A DNA stretch of 17,352 nt from Candidatus Uhrbacteria bacterium (GCA_016205965.1 JACQSM010000077.1:1-17352); one strand, 5' to 3'; positions 1-9,099 are shown, counted from the stretch's first letter. Notes: generated from the letters alone by a model not told the origin. Program-made: numbers and translations.

Positions 1-324
1 GACCTGCTCGAGGAACTGGTCGGTGAAATCAGCGACGAATCAGATATCGACGAAAACCGCATCAAACGCATCGACAAGGTGACCATCGTGGCCCATGGCG
101 ACACCGACATCAAAGACGTCAACCGATTCTTCAACGTCAAGATCGAAGCCGAAACGAACCGCACGCTCGGCGGGGCGATCATGGAGAAACTCGGCGCTCT
201 GCCCAAACCGGGTGAAACGGTTCTGCTTGGAGAAAACCTGTCCGCCACGGTCGAGGAGATGGCCGACAGGCGCGCCACGAAGATTAAATTGGTCAAAAAA
301 ACCGACTCGTCCAAGCCGGCCTGA
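1..324 (+). CDS. CBS-domain / CorC-HlyC family transporter, C-terminal part (partial)
   Basis: Only the last 107 residues are in the window and the reading frame is open to the left edge. The visible start, DLLEELVGEISDE, is the typical end of the second CBS domain in CNNM/CorC (HlyC-type) proteins. It is followed by the CorC_HlyC domain (about residues 25-98 of the visible part), with its TLGGAIMEKLG...PKPGETV signature and a closing beta-strand ending IKLVKK. The family are membrane proteins with a DUF21 domain linked to magnesium/cobalt or sodium-coupled ion transport; the membrane part is outside the window, so the substrate cannot be judged. The gene converges with the next one, with 19 bases between the stops and no convincing terminator. 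Family assignment is secure from the motif pattern; transport function is inferred from the family. Confidence 0.85.
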   Translation, partial: DLLEELVGEISDESDIDENRIKRIDKVTIVAHGDTDIKDVNRFFNVKIEAETNRTLGGAIMEKLGALPKPGETVLLGENLSATVEEMADRRATKIKLVKKTDSSKPA

Positions 325-343
325 AAACCGTCGGTTTGAGGCG

Positions 344-1432
344 TCAAAACTTAGTCTGCGCATCCTGCTGGACGCCTCCATTCAATGAACGAAGCATCGA
401 ACGGCCGGCCTCCCACATCTCGGGGTGGCCGTTTTGTTTGAGCCAATACCACCATTCGACGCCCCAGAGGTACGCCTCGGCGAATCCGACGCGGCGCGCG
501 AAACTGATGTTCTGGGCCAAGCGCTCGGGATTCATCAGCTTGAGCTGATCGTCGAGCGGCGATATCGAGGTCGTCGCCGTGCCGAACCAGGGTTCGGCCT
601 GCAGCTCGGTGATGATGACCTTGTCGACCAGGGAGCTCACCGATTCGGCCCGGCGCCGATAGACCGACGGCGTGATCGGCCAATAAAAATAGCCGATGAA
701 ACGGTTCCACACCACGCGGTAGGTGCTGATGCCGAGGATGTCGGTCAGGCTGGCGGCATTCAGCCAGGTCGACAGTTCGCCGCTTTCGGTGATGATGACC
801 GGCCGGTCGTCGAGAGCGCGGACGACGGAAATTTCGTGCTTCAAAAACTCACGGTCCGGCGGCGGACATTCCCCGAAGGCGAAAAAGGGTTCGTTTTCGA
901 CCTGCCAGGCGATGATCGAGGAACGCTTTTTGAAATGCCGGACCGCGGTCTCGATCATGGACAGAATTTTGGTCCTGACCAGGCTCTCATTGAGTCCCTT
1001 GGCCCACTGCGGCGAATAACATTCGGGCCAGCGCGGCAGTTTCCGGCCGACCGCCAGCACCACCGACGCGCCGCGGCGTTCGGCTTCGTCGAGCTGCCAA
1101 TCGACGACCGAAAAATTGAAGACGCCCGGCTCGGGTTCGACATCGTCCCAATACACCGGAATGCGCAGCCGTTTCACCTTGAGATCGTCGAGCATGGCCA
1201 GGTAGGCGGTCCGCCAGTCGAGACCCAGGAACTCGGCGTATTTTTTCGAATAGGTGGCGCCGAAGACGACGTCCTTGTGTTCGAGTTCGAGATTGTCGCG
1301 GACCACGCCGACGAAGAAGATGCCGAGCATCATGGTCGCGGCGACCAGAGCCGCCAAACCGACCTCGCGCGCGTGGTCATGCGGCCTGTGGTGCGGACGA
1401 TGCGACTGTTGTCGTTTCAGGTGCGGCGACAT
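344..1432 (-). CDS. Membrane-anchored TIM-barrel glycoside hydrolase-like protein (GH5/GH42-like)
   Basis: 362 aa. A short His/Arg-rich cytoplasmic N-terminus (residues 1-24) is followed by one hydrophobic segment (about 26-45), so the catalytic part should face outside. The rest reads as a clan GH-A barrel: an early strand with LRIPVYWDDVEPEPG (89-103), IIAWQVENEPF with Asn180-Glu181 as the expected acid/base pair, and VIITELQAEPW with Glu276 placed as the nucleophile, then a late YLWGVEWWYW strand typical of barrel strand 8. Both catalytic glutamates are therefore present. The substrate is unknown; cellulase, xylanase and beta-galactosidase names are all used for relatives. There is no strong Shine-Dalgarno before this ATG, but an in-frame stop lies just upstream, so it is the earliest ATG possible. 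The gene has its own promoter at 1479-1507. Confidence 0.72.
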   Translation of the reverse strand: MSPHLKRQQSHRPHHRPHDHAREVGLAALVAATMMLGIFFVGVVRDNLELEHKDVVFGATYSKKYAEFLGLDWRTAYLAMLDDLKVKRLRIPVYWDDVEPEPGVFNFSVVDWQLDEAERRGASVVLAVGRKLPRWPECYSPQWAKGLNESLVRTKILSMIETAVRHFKKRSSIIAWQVENEPFFAFGECPPPDREFLKHEISVVRALDDRPVIITESGELSTWLNAASLTDILGISTYRVVWNRFIGYFYWPITPSVYRRRAESVSSLVDKVIITELQAEPWFGTATTSISPLDDQLKLMNPERLAQNISFARRVGFAEAYLWGVEWWYWLKQNGHPEMWEAGRSMLRSLNGGVQQDAQTKF

Positions 1433-1478
1433 GGCGCTGAAATCAGACTCTCGGCGACGGATGCCGACTCATAAGGCC

Positions 1479-1507
1479 AGTGTAGCACGGGTCCGGACGC
1501 CGAGAAA
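1479..1507 (-). promoter_or_regulatory. Promoter with extended -10 for the GH-like gene
   Basis: On the minus strand a weak -35 (TTTCTC, 1507-1502), a 17-nt spacer and an extended -10 TGC-TACACT (hexamer 1484-1479). The -35 overlaps the T-run of the upstream gene's terminator. The predicted transcript would start near 1472, about 40 nt before the start codon. Confidence 0.5.
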
Positions 1508-1536
1508 TAAAAAGAGAGCGAGATGTTCTCGCTCTC
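1505..1536 (-). terminator. Intrinsic terminator after the coiled-coil membrane protein
   Basis: On the minus strand a perfect 9-bp stem (GAGAGCGAG / CTCGCTCTC) with a 5-nt loop is followed by TTTTTATTT. It lies directly after the stop codon at 1539. Confidence 0.85.
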
Positions 1537-1538
1537 GG

Positions 1539-2780
1539 TCAATTGATGATCTGTCCCCGGACTATTTCCGGGATCGCCATGTCCGCCGCCTCATCGAACT
1601 TGATCAAGGCGGCTCGCAGCAGCGCCGCCTGCTCCAGCGGGTTGGCGCGTTCCCTGACCACGGCAACCGACTCCAGGCGGCGTTGAGCTTCTTCCAGCGC
1701 CTCCGCGGCCTCATCCGACAGCATCCCCTGGACCAGCAGGTGCGTCAACGTCTCCTGACGCCGCGAAACCTTGGTCTGCAAGTTGTCGACCATCTTGTGT
1801 TGAGCCAGAGCCATGGCCGGCGCAGCGGCCGCGGCCTCAATCTCCTTGACGGAGGCCAACAGCGCTTTCATGGCCGGGCCGGCCGCATCGACGTCGTAGG
1901 AGTCGTTGCGGCGCACGCAATCGCGACGCAACCGCTCCGACTCCGCCAGGCGATTGTCGATGCCGTCGATGCGCGCCAGGAGCTGCTCGGCCAGTTCCGG
2001 ATTGCGGGCATGCAGCCGCACGATGTCGTTGCGGGCGCTTTGGACGGACCGCTGAATGAGGCCCAGCCTCTTCGGCAGCGCAACCAGTACGGAGGCGATC
2101 TCTTCATGCCGGGCGATCACCCTTCTGACGTTGGCGTCGCTCCGTTCGATGGCGCCACGCACCTGCGATGAAAATTCCAACGCTCGTGCCGGATCGCCGT
2201 CGCCGGCAAGTTCTTGCTCCGCCGCCGACAACAGGTTTCCGGCTTCGCGCAGGGCGATGTCCGGATCGAGCGGATGGCCGCTGACGCGCAGCGCCCGAAA
2301 AGCCCGCAGCGCGCTGTCAAAACGCCAACGCGCCGAGGACAGGCTCCGGCGGGCTTCTTCAGCCGTCTCTCCGGCCTTGATCCTGGCCAAACGCAGCTGT
2401 TCGCCGCGCTGGTTGACGCGCGCCAGGTGGCCTTGGGCGATGCGGATCTCTTCGACGGCTTGTTTCTGGCGACGCTTCTTCAAATGCGCGTCGGCGGTGG
2501 CCAGTGCGCGAATCGCCCTACCGATGAGCCGGACGTTGATGTCTTGCGCGTCGCTCAACAGCTGACGATCCTGGCGCGAGCGAAGAATCGTCTCGGACGC
2601 AGCATAATCATGCTGAAGATCAGTTTGAAGCCGTGCGACGAGTTCGCCGACTAGCTTGTGCTGCTCTCGAAGCACCGAGAGATAGCGGCGAAATCGCAGA
2701 TGCTTCCTGACGGCGGCGAAACCGACGGCGGCAACAACGCTGCTGGCGGCGATGGCGAAGAGGATAAACAACGCTTTCAT
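1539..2780 (-). CDS. Single-pass membrane protein with long helical/coiled-coil region, unknown function
   Basis: 413 aa starting at MKALFILF, chosen because a strong AGGAGGAG ribosome site lies just upstream. Residues 3-22 form one hydrophobic segment, then a basic stretch (KHLRFRRYL), so the bulk (about 30-413) is probably cytoplasmic. That part is rich in Ala, Arg, Glu, Gln and Leu with few glycines or prolines, consistent with extended helical bundles or coiled coils. I recognise no enzyme motif and no family; superficially it resembles anchored helical proteins such as LemA or EzrA, but no signature supports either. It sits directly downstream of the flotillin gene, yet a terminator and its own good promoter separate the two units. 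A scaffold role next to the flotillin membrane system is only a guess. Confidence 0.75.
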   Translation of the reverse strand: MKALFILFAIAASSVVAAVGFAAVRKHLRFRRYLSVLREQHKLVGELVARLQTDLQHDYAASETILRSRQDRQLLSDAQDINVRLIGRAIRALATADAHLKKRRQKQAVEEIRIAQGHLARVNQRGEQLRLARIKAGETAEEARRSLSSARWRFDSALRAFRALRVSGHPLDPDIALREAGNLLSAAEQELAGDGDPARALEFSSQVRGAIERSDANVRRVIARHEEIASVLVALPKRLGLIQRSVQSARNDIVRLHARNPELAEQLLARIDGIDNRLAESERLRRDCVRRNDSYDVDAAGPAMKALLASVKEIEAAAAAPAMALAQHKMVDNLQTKVSRRQETLTHLLVQGMLSDEAAEALEEAQRRLESVAVVRERANPLEQAALLRAALIKFDEAADMAIPEIVRGQIIN

Positions 2781-2839
2781 GGGCTCCTCCTTTGTGCAGG
2801 TGAATGAACGTGCGGCCAAACCCTTGGACGCGACCGGGC

Positions 2840-2868
2840 AGTATTGCAGATTTCGCCTTAAATGTCAA
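2840..2868 (-). promoter_or_regulatory. Strong sigma70-type promoter for the coiled-coil membrane protein
   Basis: On the minus strand a perfect -35 TTGACA (2868-2863), a 17-nt spacer and an extended -10 TGC-AATACT (hexamer 2845-2840). The start of transcription is expected near 2833, giving a leader of about 50 nt before the ATG at 2780. Confidence 0.78.
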
Positions 2869-2901
2869 GGCTGGTTTAGAGTCTTTCCCCGATGAAATAA
2901 A

Positions 2902-2928
2902 GAAAAAAGGAGCACATTCGTGCTCCTT
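2902..2928 (-). terminator. Intrinsic terminator of the YqiJ-flotillin operon
   Basis: On the minus strand a perfect 9-bp stem AAGGAGCAC / GTGCTCCTT with a 4-nt loop is followed by TTTTTT. It lies 12 bases past the flotillin stop codon. Confidence 0.88.
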
Positions 2929-2940
2929 ATGATGCGTACT

Positions 2941-4932
2941 TCAGCTCCTCTGGCTGCCGGTGTTGTTGCCGTCGGCATGACCGGCCTTGGACGGCGTGTC
3001 CGTGCTAGGCGCGGGCTCGGTGACCGCCAGGTCTTCCGACGCGCCGGCCAGCTTCCCGGTCGCCGCGTCGGCAAGGCCGGAAAGCTTGCCGCCGATGCCC
3101 TTGAGCATGGCCAAGGCATCCACGCCCGCGCCGGCGAACATGCCGTCGAGGAACTTGGACCCGGACATGCCGCTGGTGAAGGCGCTGGTGATCTTCTCCA
3201 CGTCCTGTGAAGAACCGACCACCTCGACGTTGACCTTGCCCAACAGCGTCGCCTGGGCGTTGGCCATGGCGATCCGGACCTCGGCCTCCTTGGTGATCTG
3301 GAGCTTGGCCAGATCGAACTGCTGCGCCGCCTGGCCGAAATCCTGCCGAGCCTGGAGCTCGGGCTTGAGAACCTCGTCCACGTTCCGCTTGGCGATGTCG
3401 ACCTCCCTGGCCTTCACATCCACCGGAATCATGGCCGAGTTCTTCTGCACCTCGACCTTGGCCCGCTCCACGTCCACGGCGACCATCTGCGCCGCCTTGT
3501 CGCCTTCGGCCTGCTGCTTCTTGGCGCTGGCATCGGCTTCGGCCCGCTTGGTGATGGCCGTGGCCTCGGCTTCGGCCGCCAACTTCCGCGCTTCGGCGTC
3601 CTTCTGCGTCGCATAGGCGCTGGCGTCGGCCGTGCGCGAGGTCGACAGGTAGGCCTGCTCGGCCTTGGCCTTGGCCTCGATCACCTGCTTGGCCGCGGCA
3701 CGCTCGGCTTCGGCCGTCACCTGCACGGTGTGCACGGCTTGCCGCTGCTTCTCGCGGGCGGCTTCGGCCTCGGCCAGATCGGCTTCGGCCGTGGCTCGCG
3801 CCTTCTCGGCTTCGGCCACTGCCTGCTGCTTCTGACGCTCGGCGACTTCCACCGACTGCACGGCGGCGACCACCGCCTTCTCCCTCTCGCGCTGGGCGAC
3901 CTCGACGGCCTGCAGCTTCTGCTGCTCGGCCACCTCCACCGCCTGCTGCTGGGCGCGCAGGGCGGTCTCGACCGCCTTCTGCCTGCCGACGCCGGCGAGC
4001 TCGACCGCCTGTTGCGTCGTGATCTGGGCCTCCTTGGTGGCCTGATCCTGCTGCGCCTGGACCTTGGCGATCTCCGCCTTCTGGGCGGCCTCCGCCTGGG
4101 CCTGGGTCTGCTCCAGCTTCAGGACCGCCTGCTTGGCCTCCACGTTGAGCTTGGTCCTGGCCATCTCGCCCTGCCGCTCCAGCTGCGTCCGCTGGGTCTG
4201 CTGGGCCTGAGTGATCTCGGCGATGGTTCGCTTGCCCTGGGCGTCGAAGATGTTGTCGTCGCGCAGGTTCTTGGGATCCGTCTGGTCCAACTTTGAGATG
4301 GTCACCGTCTCGAGCGCCAATCCGTTGGGCGCCAAGTCCTTGGCGACGATGTCGATCACCGCCTTGAGGAACGTGTCCCTCTCGGAGTTGAGCTGCTCGA
4401 GCGTCCTGGTGGCCGCCACCGTGCGCAACGCCGAGATCAGCTTGTCCTGAAACTTCTCGGTGATGACGTGGGTGAACGACATGTTGGGCTTGATCTCGTC
4501 GCCGAACGAACGGGCGGCGTTCTTGATGTCGTCGTCCGTCGGCTTCACGTTGACGAAGAACTCGGCCGTGATGTCGGCGCGGAGCTTGTCATGGGTGATG
4601 AGCGAATCCGCTCCGACGCGGTTCACCACCAGACGGGTGGTGCTCAACGGCACGACGATCATCTGGTGGACCACCGGGATGACCAGCGCGCCGCCGTTGT
4701 TGATGACCTTGCTGCCGCCGGCGCCCGTACGGACGAAAGCCTCGGAGGCCTTGGTCTTGACGTACAGCTTGGTGACGGTCAGCACGGAGACGGAGAACAG
4801 GCACAAGACGATGCCGAACACCATCATGACCGTGGTGGCGAAGGCGCCGAGTGACGCGCCAGCGACGCTGGCGGCAACCGGCCCGAAGATCAGGGCCAAC
4901 GAAAACACGAACAACAGGATGATTCCGCTCAT
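2941..4932 (-). CDS. Flotillin-like SPFH-domain membrane scaffold protein (YqiK/FloT type)
   Basis: 663 aa. Two hydrophobic segments at about 2-22 and 32-55 anchor the N-terminus. An SPFH/band-7 domain follows (about 57-230), with typical features such as GGALVIPVVHQMIVVPLST and a LEQLNSERDTF motif. Residues 230-560 form a very long Ala/Glu/Gln-rich coiled coil. From 309 to 353 it contains a regular 11-residue repeat with Ala-Val at 309, 320, 331, 342 and 353. The C-terminus (about 585-640) is Gly/Ala-rich, then a polar tail. Flotillins oligomerise into membrane microdomain scaffolds involved in membrane fluidity, protein quality control and signalling. The start is supported by AAAAAAGGAGCAAG upstream. 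The gene before it encodes a YqiJ-like OB-fold membrane protein, the pairing known from the E. coli yqiJ-yqiK operon. Assignment to the flotillin family is firm; YqiK rather than FloT rests on this neighbour and the length. Confidence 0.9.
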   Translation of the reverse strand: MSGIILLFVFSLALIFGPVAASVAGASLGAFATTVMMVFGIVLCLFSVSVLTVTKLYVKTKASEAFVRTGAGGSKVINNGGALVIPVVHQMIVVPLSTTRLVVNRVGADSLITHDKLRADITAEFFVNVKPTDDDIKNAARSFGDEIKPNMSFTHVITEKFQDKLISALRTVAATRTLEQLNSERDTFLKAVIDIVAKDLAPNGLALETVTISKLDQTDPKNLRDDNIFDAQGKRTIAEITQAQQTQRTQLERQGEMARTKLNVEAKQAVLKLEQTQAQAEAAQKAEIAKVQAQQDQATKEAQITTQQAVELAGVGRQKAVETALRAQQQAVEVAEQQKLQAVEVAQREREKAVVAAVQSVEVAERQKQQAVAEAEKARATAEADLAEAEAAREKQRQAVHTVQVTAEAERAAAKQVIEAKAKAEQAYLSTSRTADASAYATQKDAEARKLAAEAEATAITKRAEADASAKKQQAEGDKAAQMVAVDVERAKVEVQKNSAMIPVDVKAREVDIAKRNVDEVLKPELQARQDFGQAAQQFDLAKLQITKEAEVRIAMANAQATLLGKVNVEVVGSSQDVEKITSAFTSGMSGSKFLDGMFAGAGVDALAMLKGIGGKLSGLADAATGKLAGASEDLAVTEPAPSTDTPSKAGHADGNNTGSQRS

Positions 4933-5033
4933 GACTTGCTCCTTTTTTGGCGGCGCTGCGGCCGCACTGGTTTACCGCATTTCTTGCCTACCGCTTCCCC
5001 GCACCTGCGACTTGCACTTCACCGCACCGGCTT

Positions 5034-5720
5034 CTAGGCCTTCTCCTCCAAGTCCGGCGGGAGCCGTTCGACCACGTAGACGTCGTCGGTCTGATCGTAG
5101 TCGATCACGAGCACCGGCGCGTTCTTTTGCAATTCCTCGCCGTTGGTGCGGCAGGAAGCGTTGATGACGTTGCCCCCGCGGTCGTGCACCTGCATCAGGC
5201 CATGGGCCTTGCCGGCCGGCAGAATCAACTCGCCGGTCGACGTGATGAGATCGCGTTTGGTGAGCACGTAAGTCTCGGTTGCCGGCATGATCTTGCTCAT
5301 GAATCCGGCGAAACGGCCGGTGAGCGCGACCATGCCGACGAAGGCGATGGGCAGCGACACCAGGCCATAGAGCCATCCCGGCAGAAACTGCGACAGGAAG
5401 CTGTTGGCAATGAAGCCGATGCCGCCGAACGTGAGGGCGGCGGTGCTCAACACCAGGCTCATCGGCGCCCGGCCGATGCCGAGAATCGAGAGAGCCTTGC
5501 TGACGCTGCCGTGGCCGTCGTGGTGAATCTCGTGGCCGTCGAGTGCGTGCTGGGACGCATGATCCGACTCCGCGTCCGCGTCGGTATCGGCGTCCATGTC
5601 GGCGTCGCCGTCAGCGTCCGCGTTGGCGTCGCCGAATCCGAAAATGGACCCGGCGGCGAGCAACACTCCGCCGACAAGAGGGATGAGGAAGACGAGCGTC
5701 TGCCATGCGAAGAGGTCCAT
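5034..5720 (-). CDS. YqiJ-like / NfeD-related OB-fold membrane protein
   Basis: 228 aa, starting at MDLFAWQ after a clear AAAGGAGGGG site. Residues 8-29 are one membrane segment. Residues 31-70 are an unusual Asp-Ala and His-rich loop, with seven or more D-A or D-x-D steps then several histidines. Two further membrane segments lie at about 87-110 and 115-135. The C-terminal 75 residues form a small beta-rich domain (ITSTGELILPAGKAHGLMQV...) that fits the OB-fold of NfeD/YqiJ proteins. Such proteins are encoded beside flotillin-type SPFH proteins and are thought to work with them at the membrane. The flotillin gene starts 101 bases downstream with no terminator between, so the two are very probably co-transcribed. 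The acidic loop could bind divalent cations, which is inference. Confidence 0.78.
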   Translation of the reverse strand: MDLFAWQTLVFLIPLVGGVLLAAGSIFGFGDANADADGDADMDADTDADAESDHASQHALDGHEIHHDGHGSVSKALSILGIGRAPMSLVLSTAALTFGGIGFIANSFLSQFLPGWLYGLVSLPIAFVGMVALTGRFAGFMSKIMPATETYVLTKRDLITSTGELILPAGKAHGLMQVHDRGGNVINASCRTNGEELQKNAPVLVIDYDQTDDVYVVERLPPDLEEKA

Positions 5721-5813
5721 GGACCCCTCCTTTCGTTTGCCGCGTTCCGGCAGTGCCGGGGCGGCTGTTGTCAACGATCCGCTGCTCGAACCGGCGGCTC
5801 GAACAGATGATTG

Positions 5814-5842
5814 TGCTTACCACGTTTAAGCGGAGACGTCAA
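5814..5842 (-). promoter_or_regulatory. Possible promoter for the YqiJ-flotillin operon
   Basis: On the minus strand TTGACG (5842-5837), a 17-nt spacer and TGG-TAAGCA (hexamer 5819-5814). The -35 is good, the -10 poor. It lies in the divergent region shared with the agmatine deiminase gene, so the call is tentative. Confidence 0.35.
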
Positions 5843-5848
5843 GCCTGG

Positions 5849-5877
5849 TTGCGATTTAACGGCCGAGCCGCTACCAT
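5849..5877 (+). promoter_or_regulatory. Probable promoter for the agmatine-to-putrescine operon
   Basis: TTGCGA (5849-5854), a 17-nt spacer and TACCAT (5872-5877), each matching 4 of 6 consensus bases. Transcription would start near 5884. A strong AAAGGAGG ribosome site follows at 5898-5905. Confidence 0.5.
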
Positions 5878-5910
5878 CCCATCGCTCGCTCATTGATAAA
5901 GGAGGCGGCG

Positions 5911-6959
<1,049 letters not shown>

Positions 6960-6963
<4 letters not shown>

Positions 6964-7820
6964 AATCGCGAATCGTGAACGCCGCCGTCATTCAATGCGC
7001 GCTGGGCGGCAGCCGGGATGACAACGCCCGCAAAGTGAAACAGCTCATCGATCAGGCGGCGCGAGCCGGAGCCAACGTCGTGGTCGCGCCGGAACTCTTC
7101 GAGACGCCGTACTTCTGCAGGACCAGGAGCCGCCGGCATTTCCAAGAGGCCACGACGCTAGATCGCAACCCGCTGATCGCCGACATGCGCCTGATCGCCC
7201 GCAGAAACAGCCTGGTGATCCCGTTCTCGTTCTTCGAGGACGGCGGTGACGGCCGCTATTTCAATACCGTCGCCATGATCGACGCCGACGGCCGCGGTCT
7301 CGGAACCTACCGCAAGAGCCACATTCCGACCGGACCCGGCTACTGGGAACGCCGCTACTTCGAACCAGGCGATACCGGCTTCAAAGTCTGGCGGACCAAG
7401 CACGGAAAGATCGGCGTCGGCATCTGCTGGGACCAGTGGTTTCCCGAATGCGCCCGCGCCATGGCCTTGGACGGAGCCGACCTGCTGTTGTATCCGTCGA
7501 CGATCGGCGCCGAGCCGCACCGACCGGATCTCGACACCCGCGACCGCTGGCGCCGCGTCATGATCGGCCATGCGGTCGCCAACGTCATCCCGATCGCCGC
7601 CGCCAACCGCACCGGCGTCGAGGACGGCATCGCCTACTACGGCTCGTCGTTCGTCTGCGATGACGCCGGCGAAATCGTCGCCGACATGGGCAGAGTGGCC
7701 CAAGGCTTCGCCATGGCCCAGATCGACATCAACGCCGTCCGGCGCAACCGCCGCGATTGGGGCCTGACCGGCTACCACCGCCGCCCCGACCTCTACGGCG
7801 CCCTCGTCAAAAAAGACTGA
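6960..7820 (+). CDS. aguB: N-carbamoylputrescine amidase (nitrilase superfamily)
   Basis: 286 aa, the normal size. It hydrolyses N-carbamoylputrescine to putrescine, CO2 and ammonia, completing the pathway begun by the gene it overlaps. The nitrilase catalytic triad is intact: Glu45 in VVAPELFETPYFC, Lys119 in TYRKSHIP, Cys156 in GVGICWDQWFPE. The motifs PGYWERRYFEPGD and YPSTIGAEP are typical of the AguB subgroup rather than of other carbon-nitrogen hydrolases. The adjacent agmatine deiminase makes the specific assignment secure. No transporter or regulator for agmatine is seen nearby, so the source of agmatine (import or an arginine decarboxylase elsewhere) is open. Confidence 0.94.
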
Positions 7821-7827
7821 AACGCAA

Positions 7828-7858
7828 AGACCGCCCCATCCGGACGGTCTCTTTTTTT
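7828..7858 (+). terminator. Intrinsic terminator of the aguA-aguB operon
   Basis: AGACCG...CGGTCT stem with a C/G-rich inner part, followed by CTTTTTTT. It lies eight bases after the aguB stop, between convergent genes. The minus-strand reading also has a T-run only after a longer gap, so it is mainly a plus-strand terminator. Confidence 0.82.
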
Positions 7859-7882
7859 ATATTTCGCCGCCGATTTCGGACG

Positions 7883-9031
7883 TCAGTTCGAACTCCGCTC
7901 GGCCGACTTTTTAGAATAGGCGACGGCGGCCATCCAGGTCGAGATCGGCACCGCCAGAATCAGGCCGCAGCTGCCGACCATGGTCCGAATGAATTCTTCG
8001 GCGATGGGCTCGCCGTTGAGCATGACCCACAGCGGCTGCGTCTGATTGTTGTGAAACACCAGGAAAAGCGGCAACGAAGCGCCGGCATACACGAGCGCCA
8101 GCGTGTTGACCAGCGAAGCGATGTGTTCGCGGCCGACAGAAAGCCCGCGCTTGTACAGCTCGCGATGCGACAGGGTCGGATCGGCGTTGTGAATCTCCTC
8201 GACCGCGGCGACTTGGGCGGTGGTGACGTCGTCGAGCACGCCGAGGGTGCTGATGATGATGCCGGCGAGCAGCAAGCCGCGCAGGTCGATGTTCGAAATC
8301 GGGCTGTATTGCAGATAGAACGCGGCATCGCTGCCGGCGCCGAACAGCCTGGCCATCCGAACGAACGCCGTCGCCAAAACGCCGGACGCGATCAGCGACA
8401 TGACCGTGGCCGCGACGGCCACCGTCGTCCTCTTCCCCGGGCCATGCGACATGAACATCGACAGCGCGATGATGAGCATGGAACCGGCGATGGCGGTCAT
8501 CAAAGGATCATAGCCGGCGGCGATCTGCGGCATGACGACCGTCGCCAAAATCAGGATGCTCAACATCAAGCCGACGAACGAGGCGAATCCGCGGCGGCGC
8601 CCCAAGGCGACGGCCAGCAGGAAGAAAAATCCGAGCACCGCCAGCATGGCCGGCATGCGGTAGTGGTCGGCGACGTAGTACCGAACGCCGGGATCCTCGC
8701 TGACGACGGCCAGAACCAATGTCTCGCCGACCTCGGCCCGCCGGAATGCGCCGGAGTCGTCGCTGTTTTCGATGTCGACCTCCCGGCCGCCGTCATCGCC
8801 TTCGAGCAGCCGACCGCGCAGCTCTTGCGTCTGCACTTTGACGCCGCCGGCGTCGCGCTCGCTCTCGTTGACGATCTGCGTCACCTTGGCGCGGACGAAT
8901 CGCGGAGCGATCACGTCGGAGATGTTGACTTCGGCCGGCGCCGTTCCGGCTTGTGCCAGCGTCGGCGCCGCCAAAGACAGCCCGTAAAATACGAGCGCGG
9001 CCGCCAAAAATATGGATATTCGCTTGGACAT
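7883..9031 (-). CDS. YibE/F family multi-pass membrane protein
   Basis: 382 aa from MSKRISIF. The N-terminus has a Lys/Arg start, a hydrophobic core and an Ala-Gln-Ala site near residue 26-28, so a signal peptide is likely. A soluble extracytoplasmic domain follows (about 30-120), then seven or eight membrane segments from about 127 to the end. The diagnostic YibE/F motifs are ISTLGVLDDVTTAQVAAVEE and GREHIASLVNTLALVYAGAS. The family occurs widely in Firmicutes and actinobacteria; its molecular role is not established. The start has no clear Shine-Dalgarno; a -10-like TACACT lies six bases before the ATG, so the mRNA may be leaderless. Its stop faces the aguB operon terminator. The family call is firm, the function unknown. 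Confidence 0.88.
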   Translation of the reverse strand: MSKRISIFLAAALVFYGLSLAAPTLAQAGTAPAEVNISDVIAPRFVRAKVTQIVNESERDAGGVKVQTQELRGRLLEGDDGGREVDIENSDDSGAFRRAEVGETLVLAVVSEDPGVRYYVADHYRMPAMLAVLGFFFLLAVALGRRRGFASFVGLMLSILILATVVMPQIAAGYDPLMTAIAGSMLIIALSMFMSHGPGKRTTVAVAATVMSLIASGVLATAFVRMARLFGAGSDAAFYLQYSPISNIDLRGLLLAGIIISTLGVLDDVTTAQVAAVEEIHNADPTLSHRELYKRGLSVGREHIASLVNTLALVYAGASLPLFLVFHNNQTQPLWVMLNGEPIAEEFIRTMVGSCGLILAVPISTWMAAVAYSKKSAERSSN

Positions 9032-9037
9032 GGAATC

Positions 9038-9043
9038 AGTGTA
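9038..9043 (-). promoter_or_regulatory. -10-like box directly before the YibE/F start codon
   Basis: TACACT on the minus strand, six bases before the ATG at 9031, with no good -35 and no ribosome site. Initiation would fall at or next to the start codon. See the finding on leaderless starts. Confidence 0.35.
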
Positions 9044-9071
9044 GGCAATTCCAGGCGAATGCGCCACTGAC

Positions 9072-9099
9072 AAAAAAAGGAACGGAATGAATCCGTTCC
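9072..9099 (-). terminator. Intrinsic terminator of the VWA gene
   Basis: On the minus strand an 8-bp stem GGAACGGA / TCCGTTCC with a 5-nt loop is followed by TTTTTTT. It lies 26 bases after the VWA stop codon and before the YibE/F gene. Confidence 0.88.

Noticed and set aside
321..340. Possible terminator after the CorC-like gene (AAACCG / CGGTTT)
   Set aside because: The halves leave no realistic loop and no T-run follows.
1443..1472. Nine-codon leaderless upstream ORF before the GH-like gene
   Set aside because: An ATG six bases after the TACACT box opens a short frame, but nothing else supports translation and such short frames are expected by chance.
425..1474. Long plus-strand open frame opposite the GH-like gene
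   Set aside because: It is the antisense of a gene with clear catalytic motifs, has no ribosome site and its translation is low-complexity; the same applies to long frames opposite other genes (7757-9070, 9087-11156, 12758-14071, 5890-6924).
3730..4296. Leu/Gly-rich plus-strand frame within the flotillin gene
   Set aside because: It is a shadow of the Ala/Glu/Gln repeat codons of the coiled coil.
5761..5779. TTGACA on the minus strand upstream of the YqiJ-like gene as a promoter
   Set aside because: No -10-like sequence lies at 16-18 nt; the region downstream is GC-rich.
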